Shown here piece after piece: positions 21,189 through 32,800 of a stretch of DNA of 64,000 nt; the first letter of the stretch is position 1; the number at the start of each line of letters is the position of its first letter. Source of the DNA: Scalesia atractyloides (Eukaryota > Streptophyta > Magnoliopsida > Asterales > Asteraceae); the NCBI GenBank assembly GCA_947069175.1, contig CAMTDV010000013.1, forward strand, positions 31,819,725 through 31,883,724. Reading direction: 5' to 3'. The notes beneath the pieces are model-generated. The model was not told the DNA's origin and ran no database searches. It saw nothing but the letters and a program-made list of their open reading frames with translations. The position numbers and the translations under genes are program-made.

Positions 21189-24100
21189 ATGCCGGTGATG
21201 GTGATACGGTGGCTACTGATGGCGCTGCTAGCAGCAGTTTCCGTCAACTCAGTCCGATCAGATCACAAATACAAACCTGGAGATGAAGTGCCGTTATACG
21301 CCAACAAAGTCGGCCCATTTCATAATCCTAGGTATGAATTGATCGATATTGTGTTAATTTGTTGTACATTTGGTTACTGTTAGTGTTAGTTTTGAATAGT
21401 GGATCTGATTTGGTAGAATTAGGGTTTGGATGACTGGATCTAGGTGTGTTTTTTATGGTCGTTAGGGTTTTGTGTTGGTTAAGTTGAAGTTGTTTCGATT
21501 GCGTTTGGTTCGGGTTGTTGGATGATGTTTTAGGTGAGGTTAGGTTTAGGTATAGTTATAATTTGTGTATGCGTTAGCTCTGAATTTTGATTTAGGTATA
21601 GTTATTATGTGAAATCTCAGCTGGTTGATAAGATTTGTGAGTTTGGTTGGTGAATTGAAGTTTGTGCTGCTAGTGGAAGTTGGAAAAAGGTAGGGGATAG
21701 GATGGAATTCGATCTGGTTATCCAGAGTGTGTATATGTGGAATGGGATGATATCTTAAGTTGAGTGGCTTTTTGCAAGTAGTGGTACGGGTGTTTGTAGA
21801 CCGTGCAAACTGATTGAACCGTCCAAACTGAAGAAAGAAAGCTAGATTGGTCTGTTTGAGATCGAAACAGTTCCCGGTTTTGGCGGTATAAACGGTTAGG
21901 AACATGGATTCGGCTTTGTAAACCGAACTGGCCTTTTAACCTTTGTTACTTGTGTATTATTTCCATTTATAGAATATGTAGCGATGTATGTGTATTATGA
22001 ATAGAATCATGAACCATCTTTGCCATTTTTTAAATACAAACTAATGATTTTGAAAAAAAATAACAGTTTGAACCGTCAAACCGCCAAAACGAACTGTTAA
22101 ACCCCTAAACCAGTAAAACTGGCTGGTCTGGCCAACCCACCCAACCCGGCTGGTTTGATATGTCGTTTCTTAAAGCTGTGGTTAGCAGTTTGTCCCAGAA
22201 TTTTTATTAAACAGACCTGAACACCCCTAAGTGGTGGCATTGTATCAGAAAATTTTCGTGGGGAAATTTGACATGCCAAAAAGAATATTCTTTAGGATTG
22301 TTAGGAAGAGAGAATAGGTTTAGTTTTCCAAAATTTTGATTTTTCATATGTTGTGTAAACTTTAGGATCTTCAGCTTGTTGCAGCTTATTTATTTTATAC
22401 GTCTGCTTTGAAAAACTCATTTCATTTATTTTTCGTCTTCTACAGTGAAACATACCGTTTTTATGATCTACCTTTCTGTTTGCCAGGTGCTTGCATTTGC
22501 CTTCAATCTCTCATTCCTTTTTTTATCTATCATCTTTTGTTTTGTATATGTATATTCACCTTATCGTTGTTTGCAGCTCACTTAAAGGAGAAATCCGAAG
22601 CTCTTGGTGAAGTACTGAATGGAGATCGTTTAGTCAGTGCTCCTTATAAGCTTGACTTCATGGTTGAAAAAGACTCAGAAATCGTTTGCAAAAAAACACT
22701 AACAAAGGAAGAAGTATCCAAATTCCGAAGCGCTGTTACCAAAGATTATTATTTCCAAATGTACTATGACGACTTACCTTTCTGGGGCTTTCTCGGAAAC
22801 GTTGAAAAAGACAAAACTGACCCTAGTGAAGAAAAGTATTACCTGTTTAAACATCTTCACTTTGAGATCCACTACAATAACGATCGTGTGATAGAGATCA
22901 ACGCAAAAGCCGATCCTAGTGCTGTAGTGGATCTCACCGAAGACAAGGAAGTTGAGGTTGAGTTTATGTACACGTGAGGTGGAAAGAAACAAATATTCCT
23001 TATGAAAGTAGGATGGAGAAATACGCGCAATCTTCTTCTAAACCGCATCATCTCGAGATCCACTGGTTTTCGATTATTAACTCGTGTGTGACGGTTCTTC
23101 TCTTAACTGGTTTCCTTGCCACCATTCTTATGCGAGTCCTTAAGAATGACTTCGTTAAGTAAGTAGTTAAATTTGTATATTTTAGAGTTTAAACACCCTT
23201 TTCTTGTTTTCCATTGATTATATTTATAGTAAAGTACACAACGTCCTTGTGGTTTATTAAAATTTAAGATTTGGTTCCTAGCTTTTCAAAAGTACACGGA
23301 TGGTCTCATGGTCCTTGTGGTTTGCACTTTGTAACGCATTTAGTCCCCCAGCCAACAAATCCAAAGGTTTCAGCAGGTCCAAGTTACGGACTAATGCATT
23401 ACAAATTGCAAACCACAGGGACCATCCATGTGACTTTTGGCAAAGTTGGGGGCTAAATGCGTTACAAAGTGTAAACTACGTGGACCATTCGTGTACTTTT
23501 GGAAAAGCTAGGGACCAAATCCAAAATTTTTGTAAACCACAGGGGCCATCCGTGTACTTTACATTTATATTTACTATGGATTTGCAAAAAGGTATGCTCA
23601 TGATGAGGAGGCAGCTGATGACCAAGAGGAAACCGGATGGAAGTACATTCACGGTGACGTTTTCCGGTATCCTAAGTACAAATCGCTGTTTGCTGCAGCC
23701 CTAGGTTCTGGTAGCCAGCTATTTGCTCTGTAAGTAATTTTAAACTAATTATTTCATTATAATGTTATATTCATTGGATTAATTGTTAACGTCTTAACAT
23801 TGATTACATTTTTGTTCTTTCAGTGCACTTTTTATATTTATTCTAGCTCTTGTTGGTGTATTTTATCCATACAATCGAGGAGCTCTGTTTACAGCGCTGG
23901 TGGTCATATATGCACTTACGTCTGGTATTGCTGGCTACACTGCAGCCTCGTTTTATCACCAACTAGAAGGAACTAACTGGGTATGTACATTGTTATTCCA
24001 CATATTATTAACTTCAATCAAAATTAATAATTTACTAGTGGGTTACCACCCGTGCTCCACAGCGGGTTTGGAATGTAGATAAAAACAAGCATATCACGAG

Positions 24101-25277
24101 AGTTAAAGTTGTTTGATGTTTTAGTTAAGGGGCTAAACATGTCATTTTTAAAGTTGAGGGGATAAACATGTCATTATTAAAGTTGAGTGGCTAAAGTTGT
24201 TTATTATAAAGTTGAGGGGCTAAAGTTGTTTGTTATTAAAGTTGAGGGGCTAAAGTTGTTTTAGTTAAGGGGCTAAACATTATTAAGGTTGAGGGGCTAA
24301 ACTTGTTATTATTAAACTTGAGGGGTTAAAGTTGTAGGGCTAAGTTGTTTTAGTTGAGGGGCTAAACATGTCATGAATAAAGTTGTGGGGCTAAAGCTGT
24401 TTATTATTAAAGTTGAGGGGCTAAAGTTGTTTGATGTTGACAAAATAGCATATTTATAGTATAATGTTATCAAACAGGTGAGAAACTTGCTGTTGACTGG
24501 CTGCCTGTTTTGCGGACCCCTCTTTCTTACCTTCTGCTTTCTAAACACTGTTGCGATCGCTTATACCGCTACTGCCGCACTGCCTTTTGGTACAATCGTT
24601 GTGATTGTTTTAATATGGACGTTGGTGACATCACCATTGCTAGTATTGGGGGGTATTGCTGGAAAGAACAGCAAAGCTGAGTTTCAGGCGCCTGTACGCA
24701 CCACGAAGTATCCGAGAGAGATCCCGCCTTTGCCTTGGTACCGCAAAACCGTCCCGCAAATGGCCATGGCGGGTTTTCTTCCGTTCAGTGCGATCTACAT
24801 CGAGCTTTACTACATCTTTGCTAGCGTGTGGGGCCACAGGATTTACACCATTTACAGTATTTTATTTATTGTTTTTATCATCCTCCTCATCGTTACCGCC
24901 TTTATCACTGTCGCGTTGACATATTTCCAACTTGCTGCTGAAGATCACGAATGGTGGTGGAGGTATGCAACTATGTATTATGAGTTAGTAATATCGTCTC
25001 ATTTTGAATACTTGACTTTCGGTGCAAGAGTTGACTTGTTTTGTAATTTGTTATCAGGTCTTTTCTATGTGGTGGTTCAACGGGTGTTTTCATCTTTGGT
25101 TATTGCTTGTACTACTACTATGAGCGCTCTGACATGTCGGGATTCATGCAAACGTCGTTTTTCTTTGGTTACATGGCTTGCATCTGCTATGGTTTCTTTC
25201 TCATGCTTGGGATGGTTGGTTTCCGTGCTGCGCTGTTCTTTGTCCGACACATATACCGCTCAATCAAGTGTGAATAG
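21189..25277 (+). CDS. TM9SF/nonaspanin (endomembrane protein 70), plant TMN type, copy 2; one frameshift
   Basis: Seven exons with GT-AG introns: 21189-21331, 22446-22486, 22577-23158, 23592-23729, 23824-23980, 24478-24962 and 25058-25277. The family are conserved nine-pass membrane proteins of the Golgi and endosomes, implicated in membrane protein sorting. Visible here are a signal peptide (about residues 1-24), the lumenal block SDHKYKPGDEVPLYANKVGP, the conserved DYYFQMYYDDLPFWGF and LPHHLEIHWFS-like blocks, then hydrophobic segments and a C-terminal IKCE (KXE-type, linked to Golgi retention in plant members). Exon lengths predict about 588 residues, usual for the short plant group. One base is missing at 22974/22975, giving TGA at 22975-22977. 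Every other exon and splice site is sound, so this is a gene with a very recent lesion or a sequence error. Confidence 0.88.
21786..22232. mobile_element. hAT-like MITE in intron 1 of TM9SF copy 2
   Basis: Ends GGGTGTTTGTAGACCG and the complement of CAGACCTGAACACCCC form imperfect inverted repeats. Internal AACCGTCAAACCGCC-type words are repeated. Confidence 0.5.
23232..23572. mobile_element. Foldback element in intron 3 of TM9SF copy 2
   Basis: AGTACACGGATGG and CTTGTGGTTT words on one side are mirrored by AAACCACAGGG and CCATCCGTGTACTTT on the other. The two halves are largely inverted copies. No coding frame. Confidence 0.65.
24120..24440. repeat. Minisatellite-like tract in intron 5 of TM9SF copy 2
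   Basis: About ten imperfect units of AAAGTTGAGGGGCTAAA, with ACATGTCATTATT or GTTGTTTATTATT between them. Upstream, near 24,040, is TTACTAGTGGGTTACCACCC, a motif like the ends seen in introns of copy 1. Confidence 0.75.
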
Positions 25278-26554
25278 AAGCTCAACATTCAATTTACAGT
25301 ACTCAGACAGGTATATATATCCTATAGTAAATACTCTCGCACACACTACGTGCACATGTATGATGTGCTTAAGCATTCAACGTTGTAGTAACTATGATGT
25401 ATTTCAGGCGCTGGTGCTTATGCTACTGCCCAATGTGAAAGCGTAAAGGTAACGGGGACCGAATTACATGTGGTGAGGATGTTGGAACCGTCACTCTCTC
25501 AATTATGTTTATTAGGTCAATAATATGAAATGGTGTTTAAGATGTAGGTAGTTTGAGCTATACAGATTCGATTTTTGACATATATAGACTTGTTTCCTTT
25601 GAAACTGTAGCTTGTAATTGAACTCTTGTTTTTGTCCATTTATAAATGTGCCGTTTACATCTTTATCACTATTTGCTTTCTATTGATATCTGCTTATGGT
25701 GTCCTTATGCATGAATTTATCAAATCATTAGAATCAGTTAGCTCCGGCTCGGCTTGGTTTTTAACCCAGCCGGCTTGGCTCGGCCTGTGTAAGGAATTTA
25801 AAAATAAATGTTAATACATAGCTTTCAAATTCAGTAGTCTAAGTTATTATTCAACAGTTCACAAGGACATATCCAAATTTAGTTTAACTTGTTATATTAC
25901 AAGCCAAAATCAAATCCAAATCTAAAATAAGTTTCAAATCTCAACGAAATACAATATAAGTTTATTACTATCCTAATCAACCCTCAAATACGCCACAAAT
26001 ATCTAATGGTACTCCTAAATACCTGCATATAATAACCAATTTTCTATAATATATTATATGTATATTAAAAAAAGAATATGAAAACTAAAAAAATTCTAGC
26101 TAAGCCGAGCCGAGCTGTGACCGGGCTTATAACTCGGCCATATGTCATTCTGGGATTCACCTTTTAAATTTGGACTTTTTCCAATTAAGTAATTATTTTG
26201 TTGCACATATGTATAAATTTGAATAAATAAAATTTCTTGTTGTAGCATCAAATAAGTTTGTCTTTAGAAGGATTAAATAAATAGCTGAATGTGAAATAAA
26301 GAGAGACGAAAAAAATCCTCAAGTTTCCATTCAAAACCAACACATGATTACATAAACAAACCAAACTGTCAAAAATAAGGTTCTGTTCAGCCCACAACCT
26401 AACACTTTATTCAACAACATCCTACTTAAGTTCAGTTCTTCAGACATAAAAAAAAACCACACTTCTATAAGTCTAAACACCTCATCAATGGTTAACACTC
26501 CAACAAACATGAGTTTAGTTGGTTTGTTCTATACATGATCAATGCAGGTTGTGA
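25278..26554. other. Region between TM9SF copy 2 and the TPX2-domain gene
   Basis: No gene. It holds the 3' flank of the TM9SF copy and, at about 25,738-26,145, a degenerate GGCTCGGCTTGG element. The two genes converge here. Confidence 0.6.
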
Positions 26555-27735
26555 TCAATGTGCTTCATTTTCTCTGAAACCATAGAATTCCCGCGTGCTC
26601 GAAAAGCTGTTTCTTTGCTTTTCTTGAGAACTTGTCTTTTTCGCAACTTTCGTTGGAGTTGTAGATCTGCAAAAATTAAGCATTAACTAACTGCAAGAAC
26701 ACGTATCAATCTATATATTTTGTTTTAGATTTAGTGGCAACCTTCGTGGAACGAAAGGCCGATCAAATAATGGCATTAACTGGGCTCGTGGGATCATTTC
26801 CTTTCTTAACATTCGGACTTCTTCTTCCTCGATTATCTAGTTCCAGTTTCAGTTTGGTTTTAGTTTTGGTTTTGGTTTTGTAATCAATAAAAATGTTAAT
26901 ATGTGTTAAGGTTGCAAATTCAAAAACGAGATAGATGTTTTAGTTATACATGCCTTTTGTATCCTCTCTATTTGTCTCTTTTGTTGCTCCATTAGATGGA
27001 GCTTTGTTGCTACCTGTATATAAACCGTCAACGCGATTAGAAAATCAATGCATATCTATACATGTGTAAGTCGTGTAGGTTATATTACACAGACAACTAC
27101 AAACGTATAAGCAGTATACAATTTTAAAAATATGAACCTCTTATAAAAAAATAAACGATTTAGGTTTGTTATTTTTGTTTCCGTGATAATTTTATGTTAT
27201 GTAATATTTAGAAACAAAAACAGTGTTGCTAGATGTCTATAAACCGTTGCTTGAAGTAACCGAGTAGTTAAAGAAAGCACGTTTAACTGCTCTTTCTTTG
27301 GTTTGGAGTTTAACTTCCATAGGTTTGGTGTTTTCTTTTGCCGTTGTTTGTAGTTTGAAATCCACAGGTTTCATGTTTTCTTTTACTGATGCCTTCGTTG
27401 GGAGATCCTGCAACTAAATCAACTTTTTAATGTCATTAACAATTAAAAAATAAAACTCGATCATAATAAGTGTTAGAAACACATATTGGAGAAAATATAT
27501 CAGTTATAATTTATCGTATACTGTTTATAATAATTAAGAGATATGATTTGACTAGTTTCCTTTGTAACTAAAATTTAAAACTAATGTACTAATATAAATA
27601 GTTGATAATAATACACAATATCTTACAGGGGTTTTCGTTATTCTATAGTATGCAATTAAAAACTTGTACCGAAGGCTTTGCTTTAGTAGGAAGCAAAGTG
27701 GAGAGATTTCCCATGTCTCGTTGGCGAACGAACAT
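26555..27735 (-). CDS. Small TPX2-domain (WVD2-like) microtubule-associated protein, 159 aa
   Basis: Five minus-strand exons: 27670-27735, 27261-27407, 26954-27013, 26742-26836 and 26555-26666. They sum to 480 bp with compatible phases. TPX2-family proteins bind microtubules. The diagnostic C-terminal half reads RAFFNYSVATKLHLMEQQ, then EEEEVRMLRKEMIPRAQLMP and LFDRPFVPRRS, matching the TPX2 C-terminal signature. Start: the first in-frame ATG (27735) after an upstream stop. Intron 3 appears to use a GC donor (AAG then GCATGT); the nearby GT donor gives a stop or a wrong frame. The acceptor of exon 4 (GAACTAG) is weak, so that boundary is the least certain. There are no frame breaks. The protein is much shorter than typical WVD2-like proteins and has little beyond the domain. 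Confidence 0.8.
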
Positions 27736-27856
27736 GATCACTGGTGGTAACAAGTATTCTTCACACACTTTTAACAATAAAAACGAAGCGAAAACGTGTT
27801 AGTCGAGTTTAAACGAGTAGATCTTGAAGAAGAAAGAAAGAAGCAAAAGGAAGATG

Positions 27857-27866
27857 AACTTATATA
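27857..27866 (-). promoter_or_regulatory. TATA box of the TPX2-domain gene
   Basis: The complement reads CTATATAAGT about 125 bp upstream of the start codon, a plausible spacing including a short 5' UTR. Confidence 0.5.
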
Positions 27867-27989
27867 GATGATAATATTAACAACCTTTTGGGTAGTTTTA
27901 GTCTTGGGCTTTCCATGACTGTAAATAAGTTAAGTGGAGTGAAGTTAAGTGAAGTGTGTGTGTTGTTGTGTGTGTTTATATATATTGGG

Positions 27990-28365
27990 TTGGTGTTTGG
28001 AGGTCTGTTGTATCAGATTATGTTAGGATGAACTTTGCTAGATGCTGCTGCTGGAACATCGCCAGCATGTTCAGAAAGTTGCACGCTTTCTTGCACCAAA
28101 CTTTCTGATGAAACCTATCTCTCGTATCATCTTGATGTATAATAGTTTATGAGAACTTTTACTCACTGTATTCTTGTGTATGTGTGTGTTTTTTTTGCAT
28201 CAAAGACTGGTTATCATCCTTGAGGTCGCTATCAGCGTAAACGAGTTGAGATATTTGTGAGTTGTTCGAGACTGGTTTGTTAAAAGCTTAAATCAAGCCG
28301 AGTTTAAACGAGCTCGAGTCTAAAATTAAATCATTGAGCTAGAGTAGCTCGCATGCATATACCAG

Positions 28366-28405
<40 letters not shown>

Positions 28406-31300
28406 TATTTAATACCTTAAATATATATTTTAATAATAACTATTGATATATAAAGTTATAATAGTAAAAATAAATAATATTATGTTATATATAAAATTTA
28501 TAATTTTAAACATATATAAAAATACTTACAAAAGTATATATAAATGCAATAAGTCCTAAATAATAAACGAAACGAGCCGAGACTGAGACGAGCTCAAGCT
28601 TTACAACTCACGAGCTAAGATCTAGTTTTAATAATAAAGCTTGAAATGTGCCGATCTCGAGACCAATCTCTCATAAGTTAAACGGGATATGCTCGAGTTT
28701 AGATGAGATCGAGCTCGCGCTAGGCTTGTAATCCAATATTTTTATAATCATGTGTGCAAATCTACTCTCACAGGTATGTGCAAACACCTAACAAGTATTG
28801 GCGATATTGATACTTTTTGAAAGGTGTGGAGTATTCGCGACGCGAATGTCGGGAGGTCTAGCATACGTAGTTTTAACTGGATTCGTGCTAGAAAGCCCAC
28901 TTACACAATAGATATCAATTTAAAACCACTAGATGAGTTGGATACTCGTTTTTTATGCTCACAGAGAAGAAGGAACTGCCAAATCATTTTGACTGTATTA
29001 GATATAGAATTAATTTTTATTTTACATTGTTTTCAATCGTAAATTTGAACCATTGACGGAGCACTAGTAATATTCAGTTACTCATAAGTATAATTAATTA
29101 TTTTTAATAAAATATATTCAAATATTTAATCATTAATTAGTTAAATGTTTTTAATAAGTATTGTGTATTTTTTCAGAGGGTCTTATAAACTGTTAAAGGG
29201 TGGTTGCGAACGATTAAAGCACCCAACCACCGAGTAATGCCAAAGTTGTCACTTTTCGATAAGTTATGAGAAATAGTTCAAATTCTAACTACGTTACAAG
29301 ACATATGGTATTGACCTTTTACAGTTTTATTATATATAAATAAATTAACAATCGATATTAATGTTTTCTTACGTCATCTATAATCATAATTTATTGGTTT
29401 TTTAGAATCATGTAAAAAGTATAATTACTTTTCAGAATAGTTAAAAAGTATAAGAATTAATATTTAGGTATTATGTTTTGAATTTGGACATAATGCTTTA
29501 GGTTGTTTTGATAAAAAATACTAAACATAACAATTTAAGACAGTGCAATGAATTATAAACTTAAAACATCATGCCAAGAACGTTAAATATTGTGTTTTAA
29601 GTGTTAATTAGTGTGTTTTAAATTTCATGGCTATAATACATTTCATTGTGTTTTAAATTGTTATGATTGATGTTTTTCTTACCAAAACAACCGAAAACAT
29701 CAAGCCTAAATTCAAAACATGATGTGTCAATTTTTATGACCTCTTACACTTCTCACGAATGAAATCTTTTTTTACAGAAACCTCACCCCTTTATTGGTTA
29801 TAAATAAAAGATATATATATTTTAAACCCAATAACCCGATAAAAATAATGTTAGTATTTAATAAAATAGTTTCTTTAGGACAAGATCACAAACATGATTA
29901 TTTCCCCTCTCAACAAGATAATAGTTCTTAATATATTTATTTAAAACAACCAATTTGTGAATTTTGTTTGATGTTTAATATAAGACTATATAGTATGGAG
30001 GGGCATGAAGAGAGGGCGTCAAACATCATGTGTTTGTTACGTAAAAGAGCACGGAGTGGTGTTGGGCGTGGAAAGGGCCCCACCTAGTGTTAAAAAAATT
30101 AACCAGCCACAAATCTTATACCATAAACCACCAATCAACTCGCGGCGTATCACCAGTCAAATTGCCCCTCACGCCGGTGAAGAATTCCCCACCCCACACA
30201 CAATGCCGTGAAAAACACCAAGGGCGGGGTGGTTTTGTGGGCGCGGACGGACCTTTATGCCAGATTTCCACACCCACATCGTATGGTCTAAAACGAATAA
30301 AGTATGACTTGTAAAATACAAAAATATAAGTGCCGGGTTGGTTCTAGTAAAATGAGCAACCATGAGAAGCAGTTTAAATTCGTTTGGCTTGATACGGTTC
30401 GTTCATTATATTTGTTTATATAAAAAAATAAGGTAAATAAATAAATAATGCTATGTTATTATGTAGTAGTTTAATAAATCTTAAGATGAATCAAAACATA
30501 CAAAATAAAAAAAAACTAAACTTGAAAATGTCTTTAGGATGATGTGGTGCTAGGTGACGACAGTTTGTAACTCTGTTCAGTGACACTGATGAGATGGTAA
30601 TTTGAATTTTGCTTTTGGTCTTCTTAGAGTTGTCTTTCTGTTTTCCCTTTCTGCATATCGGTGATCGAGAACATTGGTGGTGGTGACGGCGACAAAGATG
30701 ATGAACCATAGGTACTAAATGCATTGCGGTGGTGGTGTTCGATGATAATGACTAATTGAGTTGTTGCGGGATACTAAATCAACTATTCAACAACAAACCT
30801 CTTTTTAAGTTAGTAAGTTTCATATGATGGACATTTGATCCGTTCTGTAACTTAAACACACTCAAATGAACCCATTAAGCAAATAAAATTTACTCAAACA
30901 ACGGTAATTGTAGGTCCCAATAACTTCGGATTACAGTGATATTGATTGATATATCACACAAACATATATTGATTAGGTGCTTGGATGATAAACAGATCCC
31001 ATGTAATAACAACTAACAAAGCCTAGATTCACCATTAAAACACCAATTATATTGATTAAAACAAAGGTGCACACACTAGCCAAAACCACCAAAAAACCCT
31101 AGTGGTGCACACATATATTAAATAGGTGGCTGACATGCGCTTTTTTTAAAAGTTCAGGTCTTACAAAAACGCCGCCTGAAATAGTAAACCACCATTATAT
31201 CTTTACAAATAATCCCATGGACTTCTAAACTATTCCAATACTTCCAAACAAGTATTCTAATACACCAACGATCTCAAATGGTCTTAATATCCCCCTCCAA
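27990..31300. other. Gene-free repeat-bearing region
   Basis: No gene supported. It contains a GAGCTCG-type element at about 28,265-28,725 with a (TA)n tract at 28,367-28,397. Another possible MITE lies at 30,000-30,262, with ends GGGGCATGAAG and the complement of CCTTTATGCC. The rest is AT-rich DNA without structure that I can name. Confidence 0.6.
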
Positions 31301-31309
31301 CCCAAGAAG

Positions 31310-32800
31310 AGCCAAGCTAGAGAAGATTCACCTGACATGCCAAGAATTTCTTCAGAAGACAAAGAGGTGGAAGAAACGGTTCGTCGGTTATTATCTAGGA
31401 TTAAAGGCACGCCTTTTGCCGTTAATCTAAAGAAAACAAAGCCTAAGGCACCGGTTCGTACAAGTGAAGAGCCTGAGCTACCAAACATTGACGCTGCCCC
31501 AACAAGATCCAAACCTTCACAACGAAAAATCTCTACAAAACAAACTTCATCAGTTCAAGAACCTAGCTCATTAAGACTAGCTGTCAGAAGACGTCCTAGT
31601 TCTTTGACCCCTACTTCCAAAGCTAAACAAGTTAAAGCAGATGAAGCAAATTAGACAAAAGAATCATAAAATTAGGGAAAAATTATGATAGAAGCTAGTA
31701 ACAATACTACCAAGCACTTGTTGGATCTGAAAAACACTGTGAGTCGGTTGACAGACAAAGAAGAGCATAGAGAAAATGAGGTTGGAGAGCTCAGAGAAGC
31801 AGCAATTGAACTTGCAAAATCGGTGATGAACAAGATAAAACGATCAAGAAGCTGAAAAAGAAACTCAAAGCTAAACGGAATGCTATTAAGAAGATCTATG
31901 GAGCCTTATTCTTTCTACACAAAGTAACTTTAACATCAAACCAACGCCTGAATTTGGGTGATCTGATGAACTTTCAAGAAATGTTTGTGAATTATGATGA
32001 TACTCCTGAGCTTCAAGCTATTATGAGAACTAGAGAAGAAACAAAAAAGTCAATTGAACCAAGTCTTTCAAGGGGGAAGGAAGTCGAAAAAGAAAGAGGC
32101 CTGAGAAAATTTCTGAAGCTGACGAAGAAGAGGATGATGATGATATTGATGATGTCCAACCAGTAACTGATAAAGATGATGATAACGATGATGATGATGT
32201 TGTTGGGTTCGCACACAACAGGTAAAACATCCAAAAACTAGTCAAGAAGCAGGTCCATCGGGTGACTAGGGCAGGGGTGATGAACAATAAACCAACTCTT
32301 GTGAAAGTAGTTCAGATGTTGATGAGGAAGCCACTGCTGAAGATGATCTAGAAAAATTCTTTGAGGTAGGTGAGCAATGTGAAACTGTGTATGTTGATCC
32401 AATCGGAGAAAATCACACTGCTGTGAAGTCCAAGTATACTCCAAAGATGACATCTTGGTTTAAACCTGCAAAAGCTACGCCAATCACCTTTCATCAGAAT
32501 ATGGCGGTTAAAAAGACCAAAGCATCAAAAAGGATTCGAGCACGGTTCTACGACTCTCTAAAGGAGAGTATGATGTGAAAAGATATGGAGGTGAAATCCA
32601 ATACTTCGAAAGAGTAAATGATTGTAGTATCTCCTAGTCTGGGATTTCAAGAAACTGGTTAAACTTGAGGTGGTCAATCGAAGCAACGTCAATGATGCCT
32701 ACATGGCAGAAGGGTTGATTCAGCTAGCAGCTAGAGGCCCCACAATACGTTCAAGCCTCTAAAGATAAGGAAAAGGATCTCAAAGAAAAAGAAAAGAAAT
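31310..32800 (+). pseudogene. Left half of an unrecognised, degenerate coding sequence
   Basis: Consecutive open stretches in shifting frames encode a hydrophilic, Lys/Glu-rich protein. The first, from 31,337, contains MPRISSEDKEVEETVRRLLS; another near 32,440 contains MAVKKTKASKRIRARFYDSL. A coiled-coil-like stretch lies near 31,730-31,870 and an Asp-rich (GATGAT)n stretch at about 32,125-32,210. Stops and frame changes are frequent. I do not recognise the family; it may be a retrotransposon accessory ORF. The sequence is cut at 32,801 by the gypsy complex and appears to resume at 61,640. Confidence 0.55.

Noticed and set aside
30491..30724. His-rich 77-aa minus-strand ORF
   Set aside because: Short, low-complexity and isolated, with no splice or promoter context.
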